A stretch of 64,000 nt of DNA. It comes from Ramlibacter sp. Its GTDB lineage: Bacteria > Pseudomonadota > Gammaproteobacteria > Burkholderiales > Burkholderiaceae_C. The translations under genes were made by a program, and so were the position numbers. This document shows, one piece after another, positions 52,668 through 62,136 of this stretch (positions are counted from its first letter, which is position 1; the number at the start of each line of letters is the position of its first letter). The notes under the pieces are model-generated. The model saw only the letters and a list, made by a program, of their open reading frames with translations. It did no database searches and was not told the origin of the DNA. The stretch spans positions 248,001 to 312,000 of the forward strand of contig JADJPY010000016.1 in the NCBI GenBank assembly GCA_016713005.1. The letters run 5' to 3'.

Positions 52668-54560
52668 TCAAGCCAGCAAGTCGCGTATCTGCTGCAACGC
52701 CGTCGGATCCTCGATCGTGGTCAGGTCCCCCGGATCTCGCCCCTCGCACACGGCCTGAATGGCGCGGCGCAGGAGTTTGCCGCTGCGGGTCTTGGGCAAT
52801 GCCGTTACAAACCGGACGCGCGCCGGCCGCGCCACCGCACCCAGTTGCTCGTCCACCAGTTTGAAGATGGCGCCTTCCAGCTTGAGCCTGGCCGCGTCGT
52901 CCGTGAGCGCCGAGGCATCCCGCGCCACCACAAATGCCATGGCCACCTGCCCCTTGAGCTGGTCAGCCACGCCCACCACAGCCACTTCGGCCACATTCGG
53001 GTGGCTGGAGATGCTCTCCTCGATCTCGCGCGTACCCAGCCGGTGGCCCGCAACATTGATCACGTCGTCGGTGCGGCCCAGGATGTAGTAGTAACCGTCC
53101 TGGTCGCGGATGCCCCAGTCAAAGGTGCTGTAGACCAGCTTGCCGGGGATGCTCTTCCAGTACGTGTTGACGAAGCGCGCGTCGTCCTTCCACACCGTCT
53201 GCATGAAGCCTGGCGGCGTCGGGCCTTCAATCACGACCACGCCCTTCTGGCCCGGTTCGGTGAGCTCCTCGCCCGTGCTTTCGTGGAGGATCTTCACGTT
53301 GTAGCCGTACATCGGCACACCGGGGCTGCCAAACTTGCTGGATTTCTTTTCCACGCCGTTGGCAATGGTCAGGATTGGCCAGCCGCTCTCGGTCTGCCAG
53401 TAGTTGTCGATGATGGGCACCCCCAGTCCCTCGGCAATCCAGCGCCCGGTGGGCTCATCCAGCGGTTCGCCGGCCAGGAACAGCGCACGCAGGCTGGACA
53501 GGTCGTACTTCTTCAGCAAAGCGGGGTCCTGCTTCTTGAGCACGCGCACGGCCGTGGGGGCACTGAACATGACCGTGACCTTGTACTTCTCGACAAGACT
53601 CCACCAGATGCCGCCGTCCGGGCGGATCGGCAGGCCTTCGTACATGATGGTTGCCATGCCGGCAAGCAACGGGCCATAGATGATGTAGCTGTGGCCGACC
53701 ACCCATCCGATGTCGCTGGTGCTGAAGTAGGTTTCGCCGGGGTTTCCACAGAAGATGTGCTTCATGCTGGCGGCCAGAGCCACCGCGTAGCCACCGGTGT
53801 CGCGCTGCACACCCTTAGGGCGCCCCGTCGTGCCGCTGGTGTAGATGGTGTAGCTGATGTCCGTCGCGTCCATCCATTCGCAAGGCACTTGCGCGTCCTG
53901 ATGCTTTTCGCTCAGGCCACGCCACGAATGGTCACGCCCGGCCAGCATGCTCATCGGCGCGAGTCCCCGGTTGACCATGATCACCGACTCCGGCTTGTGG
54001 CTGGAGAGCCGGATGGCCTCGTCCAGCAACGGCTTGTACTCCACCACCTTGCCCCCGCGGGAACCCGCATCGGCACTGATGATGAGTTTGGGCGAGGCAT
54101 CCTCGATCCGGGAAGCAAGCGACACGCTGGCAAATCCGCCAAACACCACCGAATGGATGGCACCGATGCGCGCGCACGCAAGCATGGCAAACGCCGCCTC
54201 CGCGATCATGGGCATGTAGATCAGGACGCGATCACCCTTGTTGACACCCAGCCCCCGCAGCATCGCTGCCGCACGCTGCACCTCGGTGTGCAGTTCCCGG
54301 AACGTGTAGGTCCTCTCTTCGTTGGTTTCGGTGGACACGTAAATCAGCGCAGGCTGATCGGCGCGGTCCTTGAGATGCCGGTCCACGGCGTTGTGGCACA
54401 GGTTGGTGGTGCCACCCTTGAACCAGTGCGCAAACGGCGGGTTGCTCCAGTCACACACCTGTTGGGGTGGCGTTTTCCAGTCGATCAGCTTCGCCTGTTC
54501 GGCCCAGAAGGCCTGCGGGTCGGCCAGCGATTGGCGGTGGAAGTCTGCAAACGTCGTCAT
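52668..54560 (-). CDS. prpE: Propionate-CoA ligase PrpE (acetyl-CoA synthetase-like)
   Basis: A 630-residue AMP-forming acyl-CoA ligase. ATP-binding YTSGTTGRPKGVQRDTGGY, DIGWVVGHSYIIYGPL, NYWQTESGWP, GRTDDVINVAGHRLGTREIEE and the catalytic lysine in PKTRSGKLLRR are present. The sequence GVQRDTGGYAVAL matches the propionyl-CoA synthetase branch (PrpE) more than AcsA. GGAG lies seven bases before the ATG. Propionyl-CoA would normally enter the methylcitrate cycle; other prp genes are not visible here. Confidence 0.9.
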   Translation of the reverse strand: MTTFADFHRQSLADPQAFWAEQAKLIDWKTPPQQVCDWSNPPFAHWFKGGTTNLCHNAVDRHLKDRADQPALIYVSTETNEERTYTFRELHTEVQRAAAMLRGLGVNKGDRVLIYMPMIAEAAFAMLACARIGAIHSVVFGGFASVSLASRIEDASPKLIISADAGSRGGKVVEYKPLLDEAIRLSSHKPESVIMVNRGLAPMSMLAGRDHSWRGLSEKHQDAQVPCEWMDATDISYTIYTSGTTGRPKGVQRDTGGYAVALAASMKHIFCGNPGETYFSTSDIGWVVGHSYIIYGPLLAGMATIMYEGLPIRPDGGIWWSLVEKYKVTVMFSAPTAVRVLKKQDPALLKKYDLSSLRALFLAGEPLDEPTGRWIAEGLGVPIIDNYWQTESGWPILTIANGVEKKSSKFGSPGVPMYGYNVKILHESTGEELTEPGQKGVVVIEGPTPPGFMQTVWKDDARFVNTYWKSIPGKLVYSTFDWGIRDQDGYYYILGRTDDVINVAGHRLGTREIEESISSHPNVAEVAVVGVADQLKGQVAMAFVVARDASALTDDAARLKLEGAIFKLVDEQLGAVARPARVRFVTALPKTRSGKLLRRAIQAVCEGRDPGDLTTIEDPTALQQIRDLLA

Positions 54561-54591
54561 GCCGTGTCTCCGTTCGTGATGTTCAGCGATC

Positions 54592-54609
54592 TGAATTCAT
54601 AATTATTCA
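54592..54609. promoter_or_regulatory. AT-rich inverted repeat between prpE and oxidoreductase
   Basis: TGAAT (54592-54596) and ATTCA (54605-54609) flank an AT-rich centre in the 155-base divergent gap. This is the only AT-rich patch in the gap and the likely site of the prpE promoter and perhaps an operator. Nothing else is distinct in 54561-54715. Confidence 0.3.
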
Positions 54610-54715
54610 TGACGGTCTTGCGGGAAACTGACTCTCCCCGCCCGCCGCCGGCGCCCGATCCAGCCCAGTCTGCGCAAACTGCTAGGCTTGCACCCTGAAC
54701 ACCCAAGGTCCTCCG

Positions 54716-55783
54716 ATGCCCACCCTTGTCCCCCGCCCCTCCAAAAACGTCGCCATCATCGGAGCCGGTCTGGCCGGCATCGCCTGTGCCCGTACTCTGG
54801 CACAAGCGGGTCACCGCGTCACCCTGCTTGAAAAAAGCCGCGGGTTCGGCGGGCGCATGGCGTCCAGGCAAACGCCTTTTGGCGGGTTTGACCACGGGGC
54901 GCAGTACTTCACGGTGCGAGACGCCCGCCTGCGCCTGGCCATCGACCAGACGGCGTCCGGCCTGGTCAAGGCATGGAGCGCCAGCACTGTGCGTGTTCTT
55001 GACACGTTCGGACAGGTGGCCGCAGCCGGTCTGCCGGCCCGCGAGCCGCACTGGGTGGCGGTCCCCGGGATGAACGCATTGGCCCGGCACTGGGCGCGCC
55101 CGCTCGTCGAGGCTGGCCGCGTGCACCTGCAAACGCGCGTGGTCGCCATCGAGCCGGACGCACTCAACAAGCGGCAGTGGCAGCTGCGCACCGATTCCAC
55201 CGGTTCCGAACGAGACGTGCCGGGCGTGCTGGCCGGCTTTGACGCGGTGTTGCTTGCCATTCCCAGCCCGCAGGCAGCCGACCTGCTGCCCTCGGGCTCC
55301 CGCGTGGCCTGGCGCGATGCGCTGGACGCCGTGCGCGTGGCACCTTGCTGGACGCTGATGCTCGCGTTTCCGCAAGCGGTACAGCCGGGGCTATCGCACC
55401 TGGGGCCGCAGTGGAACGCCGCGCGCAGCACCCATCACCGGATTGCATGGCTGGCACGCGAGTCTTCCAAGCCAGGTCGCAGCCCGATCGAACGCTGGAC
55501 GGTCCAGGCGAGTGCCGAATGGTCCAGGGAACACCTCGAGGACGACGATGCACGCGTCCAGGCCAAGCTGCTCAAGGCATTCTCCGAGGTCACCGGCATC
55601 CGCGCCGAGCCGACGCACGCGCAGGTGCACCGCTGGCGCTTCGCCAAGACCATGGCGCCCCTGGGTCGCTCGTTCCTGTGGGACGCCAGCAGCGGCCTGG
55701 GCGCCTGTGGTGACTGGTGCCTGGGCCACCGGGTCGAGGACGCCTTCGTGTCAGGGCTGGAGCTCGCCCTGGCCACGGCCTGA
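54716..55783 (+). CDS. FAD/NAD(P)-dependent oxidoreductase, renalase-like
   Basis: A 355-residue flavoprotein. N-terminal VAIIGAGLAGIACA (12-25), LLEKSRGFGGRMASR, then FDHGAQYFTVRD typical of the renalase/YobN-like amine-oxidase group, and GACGDWCLGHRVEDAFVSG at the FAD-binding C-terminus. The substrate is unknown; in bacteria relatives act on dihydronicotinamide isomers or amines. gluQ begins six bases after its stop. Confidence 0.85.
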   Translation: MPTLVPRPSKNVAIIGAGLAGIACARTLAQAGHRVTLLEKSRGFGGRMASRQTPFGGFDHGAQYFTVRDARLRLAIDQTASGLVKAWSASTVRVLDTFGQVAAAGLPAREPHWVAVPGMNALARHWARPLVEAGRVHLQTRVVAIEPDALNKRQWQLRTDSTGSERDVPGVLAGFDAVLLAIPSPQAADLLPSGSRVAWRDALDAVRVAPCWTLMLAFPQAVQPGLSHLGPQWNAARSTHHRIAWLARESSKPGRSPIERWTVQASAEWSREHLEDDDARVQAKLLKAFSEVTGIRAEPTHAQVHRWRFAKTMAPLGRSFLWDASSGLGACGDWCLGHRVEDAFVSGLELALATA

Positions 55784-55788
55784 GGGCG

Positions 55789-56760
55789 GTGTACACCGGC
55801 CGCTTTGCGCCCTCGCCCACCGGCCCGCTGCACGCCGGCTCCCTGGTGGCCGCGCTGGCCAGCTGGCTGGACGCGCGGGCCCATGGGGGCATCTGGCTCG
55901 TGCGAATCGAAGATGTCGACGCCCCTAGGTGTGTCGCCGGAGCAGCCGAACAAATCCTTTCGCAGCTCGCCGCGCTCGGGCTGACCCCGGACCACCCCCC
56001 GGTCTGGCAATCCCGGCGCCAGCAGGCCTACGCGCGGGCCCTGGAGCGACTGCTGACGGCCGGCCTGGCCTATGCCTGTGGCTGCTCACGCGCCGACATC
56101 GAGCGCGCCTGGCTCGCCCAGGGCTTGCCGCATGAGCGCCACACCGAGCGTGTCTACCCGGGTACCTGCCGCAACGGCCTGGATGGCAAGACCCCCAGGG
56201 CCTGGCGGATGCGCACCTGGATTTCTGAACAAAATCGGGCCCTGGCCCCCGCCAGATATGGATCACCCGCTATTGATTTGATAGCAGATTCGCTTGTGCA
56301 ATGGCATGACCGCCGTCTTGGCCCGCAGCATCAGGACGTCTCGCAGGCGGTCGGCGATTTCGTGTTGCTGCGGGCCGACGGCTTGTGGGCCTATCAGCTG
56401 GCGGTGGTGGTGGACGATGCGGATCAGGGCATCACCGACGTCGTGCGCGGTGAGGACCTGGCCGACAACACCCCGCGCCAGATCCTGCTCCAGCATGCGC
56501 TGGGCTTGCCCACACTCCGATACCTGCACACGCCCCTGGTGCGCAACGCCGCGGGCGAAAAGCTGTCGAAGCAACAGGGGGCAATCGCGGTAGATACCAC
56601 CGCGCCGCTTGTGGCGCTGAAGGCAGCGGCCGCCCACCTGGGCCTGGTGGAGACAGGAGGTGCCGAAGACGAGATCGGGGCCTGGCTGGCGCACGCGGTG
56701 GCGCAGTGGCGCGAGCGATACGGCAGGCCAGCGGCGGCGCCCGCCGATAATCGCCCGTGA
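55789..56760 (+). CDS. gluQ: Glutamyl-queuosine tRNA(Asp) synthetase GluQ
   Basis: A 323-residue GluRS-like protein without the anticodon-binding domain; it attaches glutamate to queuosine in tRNA(Asp). HIGH-like PSPTGPLHAGSLVAA, the zinc site YACGCSRAD with PGTCR, and the KMSKS-like KLSKQ are present. The start is probably GTG 55789, because VYTGRFAPSPTG is the normal N-terminus. Residues about 148-166 (NRALAPARYGSPAIDLIADS) are translated from interspersed element copy F, lying between the zinc site and the catalytic QAVGDFVLLRADG. The protein remains in frame. Confidence 0.92.
   Translation: MYTGRFAPSPTGPLHAGSLVAALASWLDARAHGGIWLVRIEDVDAPRCVAGAAEQILSQLAALGLTPDHPPVWQSRRQQAYARALERLLTAGLAYACGCSRADIERAWLAQGLPHERHTERVYPGTCRNGLDGKTPRAWRMRTWISEQNRALAPARYGSPAIDLIADSLVQWHDRRLGPQHQDVSQAVGDFVLLRADGLWAYQLAVVVDDADQGITDVVRGEDLADNTPRQILLQHALGLPTLRYLHTPLVRNAAGEKLSKQQGAIAVDTTAPLVALKAAAAHLGLVETGGAEDEIGAWLAHAVAQWRERYGRPAAAPADNRP
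56230..56285 (+). repeat. 56-base interspersed element, copy F (inside gluQ)
   Basis: Plus-strand copy: AAAATCGGGC, TGGCCCCCG, variable centre, then GCTATTGATTTGATAGC with the intact GCTAT/ATAGC terminal repeat. It is translated in the same frame as in bamB, both giving NRALAP near the start and LIA near the end. Confidence 0.75.
56746..56751 (+). promoter_or_regulatory. GATAAT box five bases before the DUF11-protein GTG start
   Basis: The sequence CCGATAATCG lies inside the 3' end of gluQ and ends just before the overlapping GTG (56757) and ATG (56760). It is the third example of this motif beside a start codon in the window. Confidence 0.35.
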
Positions 56761-59700
56761 TGCGTCCCGGCCGCCTTATCCCCGACGGTTACTGCCTGTC
56801 CCGCTGGGGGGCCCTGGTCCGGCGCGCGCGCGCGTGCGGCGGATGGCTCGCGGCGGTACTGGCCTGCGCCCTGATCAACACCGCAGGCGCGCAGACCTGC
56901 GCCCTGCCCGGTTGGGAGGGTGCGGCCACACCCAGCGGGGTCGTCAACAGCTACCACGCCGGCAGCGGCAGCCCGGCGGCTGGCAATACGTCCATCACGG
57001 TCGCTTCTGCCAGCGGCCAGCGCAGCAACACCCGCAGCCTGCGCGCGGGCGACCTGATCCTCATCATCCAGATGCAGGACTCCGGCACCCCCGCCAACGC
57101 CGGCACCCACGAGTACGCCCAGGTGGTGGCCGTCAGCGGGAGCACTCTGTCGCTCAGCCGCGGGCTGGCCAACAGCTACGCGCAGTCGATGAACACCACC
57201 AATGTGCGCAACTGGCAGGTGGTGTGGGTACCGCAATACTCATCCGCCACGGTTTCGGGCACCGTATCGGCCGATCGCTGGTCCATCAACACTTCCTCGG
57301 GTGACGCCACGGGCGGGATCGTTGCCATGGACGTGGCGGGCAGCCTTGCGCTGAACGGCACACTCACCGTGGCCGGAGCCGGATTTCGCGGTGGCGCCGG
57401 TCTGCAAGGGACGGGCAACCGCGCCGGCGGCACCTACACGGACGCCGACTACAACTTCACCACCACGGTGGCCAGCATGAACGGCGCGGTCAAGGGCGAG
57501 GGCATTGAGGGCACGCCCATGCAGGTCTTTGACGGCACGGCCACTCCCGTGGACTACTACGCCCTGCTCGGTCAGGGCTACGCGGCCGGGGCCGCCGGCC
57601 GCGGCGCACGCAGCAACGCCGGCGGGGGTGGCAACGACGCCAACCCGCCCACGGGTGGCAACCAGTACAACTCCGGCGGCGGCGGCGGCGGCGGTGCCGG
57701 TGCCGGGGGACGCGGCGGCAATGCGTGGAACTCCAATTCCAGCGGCGGGATCCTCAATCAGCCCGCCGGTGGCAACACCGGCAACGAAGCCGGCGGACTG
57801 GGCGGCAGCGCCAGTACAAACTCCGCGACCCGCCTCGTCATGGGCGGCGGCGGCGGCGCGGGCACGGCCAACAATGGCGCCACGCCCGCCAGTTCGGTCA
57901 CCACCTGGCCGCCTACCACCTCCACGGCCGCCAATGGCGCCGACGGACCGATCGCCTCGTCCGGCGCGAGCGGCGGCGGTCTGGTGCTCGTGCGCGCGGG
58001 CTCGATCACGGCCACCGGCGGTGTGGTCGATGCCAGCGGCTACAACGCGCACAACAAGTCCCCCACAAGCAACACCGATTCGGCCGGCGGGGGCGGCGCG
58101 GGGGGCTCAGTCTCGCTGCTGGCGGGCAGCGCCAGCATCACCTCGCTGACCGTCAATGCCCGCGGCGGATACGGCGGCCGCTCCAACTATTACAACCACG
58201 GACCCGGCGGCGGGGCGGGCGGCGGCTACGTGCTCACCAGCTTTGCCGGTGCGACCATCAATGTCAGCGGTGGCATCAGCGGGCAGGACGGCTGCTGCGG
58301 GGGCACCAATGGCAACGGCAGCCCCAAGGTCTACAACGCCACCGATGGCAGCGCGGGCAGCAGTTCCACCGGCGGCGGCACGCCCGCGGGCTTGCTGGGC
58401 GGAGGCTCGTGCCTGCCCGTGATCACCGTCACCAAATCCACCAGCACCCCGACAGTGACCACGGCGCTCAGCGCCACCGCCACCTATTCGATCAACCTGG
58501 CCAACACCGGCGGAGCGGCGTCCAATGTGTTCGTGTTCGACGCCAACCTGCCGCCTGGCTGGACGTACCTCAGCACCCCCGCCAGCACCTACACCTACAG
58601 CCCGGCACCGCCACCTGCAGCCGGATCCAGCGCGGCGGGCGCGGAGAACACCTCGGCCACCTTGCCCGCCGGTCTGCCGGTCAGCACGGCAACCACCGTC
58701 AACTCGGCCACCGCTGTCGCCCTGCGCGCCAGCGGCGTTGCACCGGGCGTGGTGCCCAGCAACGGAAGCAACTCCATGACGTTCGGGAGTTTCTACCTGC
58801 CGCAAAACGGCAGCATCACCGTGACGTTCGCCGTCAGCATCCCTGATACCGCCACCGTGGGGACGTACCACAACCCCGCCGGCGTGCTCTTCCTGGACCC
58901 GACACGCACCTCCAACACCGCACGCATGCTCACCCCCGTCACCGGGGCCTCCGACAACCGCGATTCACTCGCCTACAGCGCCAACACCACGTACCAGAGT
59001 GGCTCCACCACCAACGTCGCGGGCGCCAACTTCAGCGGCCTGCAGGGCGGGCCCACGGGCGAGGACGTGCGCCTCGTGCCCGATTTCAGCGTCAGCAAGT
59101 CCGCCCCCGCGTCGGCAACGCCGGGAACCACTTTCACCTACACGCTGACGCCGCGCAACAACGGGCGGCCCATCGGCACGCAGACCTGGAGCATCAGCCA
59201 GGCCAGCGACGTGACGCTGGCCAACGTGCCCACCGTGCTTGGCGCCAACCCGGTGTCGCTGACCGACACCTTGCCCTCCGGCCTTACAGTGGGCGCCGTA
59301 TTCAGCGGAACCGGCTGGACCTGCGGTGGCACCAGCACGCAGGCCTGCACGCTGGCCAACGCGAGTGCCTACCCGATCGCGGGCGCCACAAACTTCCCCA
59401 CGCTGTCGGCCGTCGCCACCGTCACCGTCCTGTGTTCGGCCGGGGCCGGCTCGCTCACCAACACCGTCACCATCGGCGCGCCGGTGGCCGAGAGCGTCGC
59501 GTCCAACAACACGGCCACTGCCGTCACGGCGCTCAGTTGCATTTCGGCCAACCTGCAGGTCACCAAGACCAACGGCACCTCCAGCCTGGCCGGCGGCGCC
59601 ACCACCACCTACACCGTCACGGTGGCCAACATCGGTCCGGGCGACGCACCGGGCACCGTCCTTACCGACACGCCCTCGGCAGGCCTCAACTGCACCAGCG

Positions 59701-59852
59701 TCACCTGTGCGGCCACCGCCATCAACATGTGCCCCGCGGCGTCCATGCCGTTCACCAGCCTCACCAGCGGCGTGCAGGTCGGACCCAGTTTCCCCTCCGG
59801 ATCCACAGCCACCTTTGTTGTCACCTGCGGCGTCACCGCCACAGGCCAGTAG
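56760..59852 (+). CDS. Large secreted Gly/Ser/Thr-rich surface protein with DUF11 repeats
   Basis: A protein of 1,030 residues with a signal peptide (about 20-44, ending AGAQ). Residues 50-230 are a beta-rich domain (LRAGDLILIIQMQDSGTP). Residues 270-540 are Gly/Asn-rich with repeated GGGGGAG-type loops, and a di-cysteine GCCGG lies near 510. From about 560 come three Ig-like DUF11-type segments: ITVTKSTSTPTVTTALSATA, SVSKSAPASATPGTTFTYTL and NLQVTKTNGTSSLAGG. The end (FVVTCGVTATGQ) shows no sorting signal. The ATG at 56760 overlaps the gluQ stop; GTG 56757 is also possible. Likely a secreted or surface adhesin, by inference. trmB begins four bases after it. Confidence 0.85.
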   Translation: MRPGRLIPDGYCLSRWGALVRRARACGGWLAAVLACALINTAGAQTCALPGWEGAATPSGVVNSYHAGSGSPAAGNTSITVASASGQRSNTRSLRAGDLILIIQMQDSGTPANAGTHEYAQVVAVSGSTLSLSRGLANSYAQSMNTTNVRNWQVVWVPQYSSATVSGTVSADRWSINTSSGDATGGIVAMDVAGSLALNGTLTVAGAGFRGGAGLQGTGNRAGGTYTDADYNFTTTVASMNGAVKGEGIEGTPMQVFDGTATPVDYYALLGQGYAAGAAGRGARSNAGGGGNDANPPTGGNQYNSGGGGGGGAGAGGRGGNAWNSNSSGGILNQPAGGNTGNEAGGLGGSASTNSATRLVMGGGGGAGTANNGATPASSVTTWPPTTSTAANGADGPIASSGASGGGLVLVRAGSITATGGVVDASGYNAHNKSPTSNTDSAGGGGAGGSVSLLAGSASITSLTVNARGGYGGRSNYYNHGPGGGAGGGYVLTSFAGATINVSGGISGQDGCCGGTNGNGSPKVYNATDGSAGSSSTGGGTPAGLLGGGSCLPVITVTKSTSTPTVTTALSATATYSINLANTGGAASNVFVFDANLPPGWTYLSTPASTYTYSPAPPPAAGSSAAGAENTSATLPAGLPVSTATTVNSATAVALRASGVAPGVVPSNGSNSMTFGSFYLPQNGSITVTFAVSIPDTATVGTYHNPAGVLFLDPTRTSNTARMLTPVTGASDNRDSLAYSANTTYQSGSTTNVAGANFSGLQGGPTGEDVRLVPDFSVSKSAPASATPGTTFTYTLTPRNNGRPIGTQTWSISQASDVTLANVPTVLGANPVSLTDTLPSGLTVGAVFSGTGWTCGGTSTQACTLANASAYPIAGATNFPTLSAVATVTVLCSAGAGSLTNTVTIGAPVAESVASNNTATAVTALSCISANLQVTKTNGTSSLAGGATTTYTVTVANIGPGDAPGTVLTDTPSAGLNCTSVTCAATAINMCPAASMPFTSLTSGVQVGPSFPSGSTATFVVTCGVTATGQ

Positions 59853-59856
59853 TGCA

Positions 59857-60567
59857 ATGACCGATACCCCGCCGATTGACGTTCCCCATCCCCGCGCCAT
59901 CCGCAGCTTTGTGCGGCGCGCCGGGCGCACCACCACCGGCCAGGCACGCGCGTTTGAGGCACTGGGTCCGCAGTTCATCCTGCCCTGGCAGCCGGCGCCG
60001 CTGGACATGGAAGCGGCATTCGGCCGGGCCGCGCCCTCCGTGCTCGAAATCGGCTTTGGCATGGGCGAGGCCACCGCGCACATCGCTGCACTGATGCCCC
60101 AGACCAACTTCCTGTGCTGCGAAGTGCACGAGCCCGGCGTGGGCGCACTGCTCAAGCGCATCGGTGAACAGGGCCTGGCCAACATCCGCATCGTTGCGCA
60201 CGACGCCGTGGAGGTGCTGGACCAGATGCTGGTGCCGGCGCAGCTCGACGGCATCCACATCTTCTTCCCCGACCCCTGGCACAAAAAGCGCCACCACAAG
60301 CGCCGCCTGATCCAGCCGCCGCTGGTCAGCCGGCTGGCCGGCCGCCTCAAGCCCGGCGGCTACCTGCACTGCGCCACCGACTGGGAACCCTATGCCCGCC
60401 AGATGCTGGACGTCCTGGGCGCCGAGCCGGCCCTTGCGAACACGGCGCCCGCCCCCGGCTTTGCGCCGCGACCGCACTACCGCCCACTGACCAAGTTCGA
60501 GAACCGCGGCCTGCGGCTGGGTCACGGTGTGTGGGACCTGGTATTTGCCCGCCGCGCGCCTGCCTAG
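59857..60567 (+). CDS. trmB: tRNA (guanine-46-N7)-methyltransferase TrmB
   Basis: A 236-residue class I SAM methyltransferase. Motif I SVLEIGFGMGEATAHIA, IHIFFPDPWHKKRHHKRRLIQ and the C-terminal TKFENRGLRLGHGVWDL are specific for TrmB. The ATG at 59857 lies four bases after the DUF11 gene. It follows a gene unlike it in composition, so co-transcription may be incidental. Confidence 0.96.
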   Translation: MTDTPPIDVPHPRAIRSFVRRAGRTTTGQARAFEALGPQFILPWQPAPLDMEAAFGRAAPSVLEIGFGMGEATAHIAALMPQTNFLCCEVHEPGVGALLKRIGEQGLANIRIVAHDAVEVLDQMLVPAQLDGIHIFFPDPWHKKRHHKRRLIQPPLVSRLAGRLKPGGYLHCATDWEPYARQMLDVLGAEPALANTAPAPGFAPRPHYRPLTKFENRGLRLGHGVWDLVFARRAPA

Positions 60568-60570
60568 AAT
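60565..60570 (+). promoter_or_regulatory. TAGAAT box six bases before the TPR-protein start
   Basis: TAGAAT includes the trmB stop codon and ends six bases before the ATG at 60577. No Shine-Dalgarno is visible. As a -10 it would start transcription at the start codon. Confidence 0.35.
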
Positions 60571-60576
60571 CCGCGC

Positions 60577-62136
60577 ATGACCGACAACAAACCCAACCCG
60601 GCGCGCGCCGCCGAACTCTACGGGCAGGCCCTGCAGGCCTTCCAGGCGCAGCAGTCCGCGGCATCCGAGGCGCTGGCTCGCCAGGCCCTGCTGGCCGACC
60701 CCGACCTGCCAGACGCGCTGGAACTGCTGGGCGCCATCTATGCGGCTCGCGAAGAGCGCGCCTTCGCGTTGCCCTTTTTCGAGCGGGCGGTCAAGCTTGC
60801 GCCGCACATGGCGCAATTCCATTACAACCTTGGCGTGATCCACCACGAGCTCAACCGCTTCCCGCAGGCGATGCGCTCCTACCACCAGGCGCTGCGCCTG
60901 CAGCCCGAGCACCCCGCGGCGCTGTCCAACTACGGCGACCTGCTGCGCCGCCACGACCAGTTGGACGCGGCCCGCGAACACCTGGAGCGGCTCTTCAAGA
61001 TCGACCCCGAAGCCAAGGGCCTGGCGCTCAAACTGGCCCTCACCTATTTCGGCCTCAAGGAATACACGCTGGCCGACCACTGGTTCCTGGAGGCCCTGAA
61101 GGACCCCAAGGAACCCGCCGTCGTGCACTGGGAGTACGCGCACTACCTGCTGCTGCAGAAGCGCTTCGCCGAAGGCTGGGCCAGCTACGAGTGGCGCGCC
61201 CAGTGCTCCAAGTTCAACAGTGTCTACCACTTCCCCCACACCCAGCCCCAGTGGAACGGCGAGAGCCTCAGGGGCAAGACGCTGCTGGTGCACCGCGAAC
61301 AGGGCCTGGGCGACGAGATCATGTTCGGTGCCATGCTCGCCGAAGCCGCGCGCGATGCCCAGCGCGTGGTGCTGGTGGCCGCGCCCGAGATGGTGCGGCT
61401 GTGGAAGACATCGCTGCCCGACAAGGTGCACGTCTACCCGTACTGGGGCGCGTTGCCCCCCGAATGGAACAACCCTCCGCTTCCGCGGTGGTTTGAGGAC
61501 TACCAGATCGACTACCAGATGGCGATCGGGCGGCTGGCCCACCTGTTCCGCCCCAGCCTGGAGAGCTTTGGCACGCCGGTTCCGTACCTGAAGGTGGACG
61601 AGGGGCTCAAGGCCGAATGGAAGGCGAAGGTGGATGCAATCCCCAACATCGCCGGCAAGAAGAAGGTGGGCGTCATGTGGGGCGCCAACCCGGCCGCCTT
61701 CCACTACGACGCCTCGCGGCGCGCGCTGCGCAAGAGCGTGCCTCTGCAGGAACTGGAGCCGCTGTCGGGACTGAAAGGCGTGCAGCTCATCAGCCTGGCC
61801 AACAATGTGCACGGCTCTCAGGCTGGGAGCCTGAACGCGCTGGACCTCATCGATTTCAGCGAGGACCTGATCGATCTGGCCGAGACCGCGGCGCTGATGC
61901 TGCAACTGGACCTGATCATCACCATCGACACCTCGCTGGCCCACCTGGCCGGCGCACTGGGTTGCAAGGTCTGGGTGCCACTGTGCTGGGACGCCGACTG
62001 GCGATGGGGCGTGGACGATGAGACCAGTTATTGGTATCCAGATGTACGCCTGTTCCGCCAGACCCGGCCAGGCGACTGGAAACCGGTGATCAAGGCCATA
62101 GCCAAAGACCTCAAGGCCCATGCCAAAGCGGCATAG
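60577..62136 (+). CDS. TPR protein with glycosyltransferase-like C-terminal domain
   Basis: A 519-residue soluble protein. The first 210 residues are five or six TPR repeats (FYNLGVIHHELNRFPQAMRSY in outline, and NYGDLLRRHDQLDAA). The rest resembles the C-terminal GT-B-like domain attached to TPRs in SPINDLY/GT41-related and GT9-like proteins (LLVHREQGLGDEIMFGAML, VGVMWGANPAAFHYD, LIITIDTSLAHLAGALGCKVWVPL). These proteins usually glycosylate flagellin or surface proteins. Acceptor and donor are unknown. The next genes also include a glycosyltransferase-like product. Confidence 0.83.
   Translation: MTDNKPNPARAAELYGQALQAFQAQQSAASEALARQALLADPDLPDALELLGAIYAAREERAFALPFFERAVKLAPHMAQFHYNLGVIHHELNRFPQAMRSYHQALRLQPEHPAALSNYGDLLRRHDQLDAAREHLERLFKIDPEAKGLALKLALTYFGLKEYTLADHWFLEALKDPKEPAVVHWEYAHYLLLQKRFAEGWASYEWRAQCSKFNSVYHFPHTQPQWNGESLRGKTLLVHREQGLGDEIMFGAMLAEAARDAQRVVLVAAPEMVRLWKTSLPDKVHVYPYWGALPPEWNNPPLPRWFEDYQIDYQMAIGRLAHLFRPSLESFGTPVPYLKVDEGLKAEWKAKVDAIPNIAGKKKVGVMWGANPAAFHYDASRRALRKSVPLQELEPLSGLKGVQLISLANNVHGSQAGSLNALDLIDFSEDLIDLAETAALMLQLDLIITIDTSLAHLAGALGCKVWVPLCWDADWRWGVDDETSYWYPDVRLFRQTRPGDWKPVIKAIAKDLKAHAKAA

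Noticed and set aside
57600..58400. GGC-rich short repeats that could suggest a CRISPR or satellite
   Set aside because: They are codon-level Gly/Asn repeats of one protein, with irregular spacing and no conserved repeat-spacer order.
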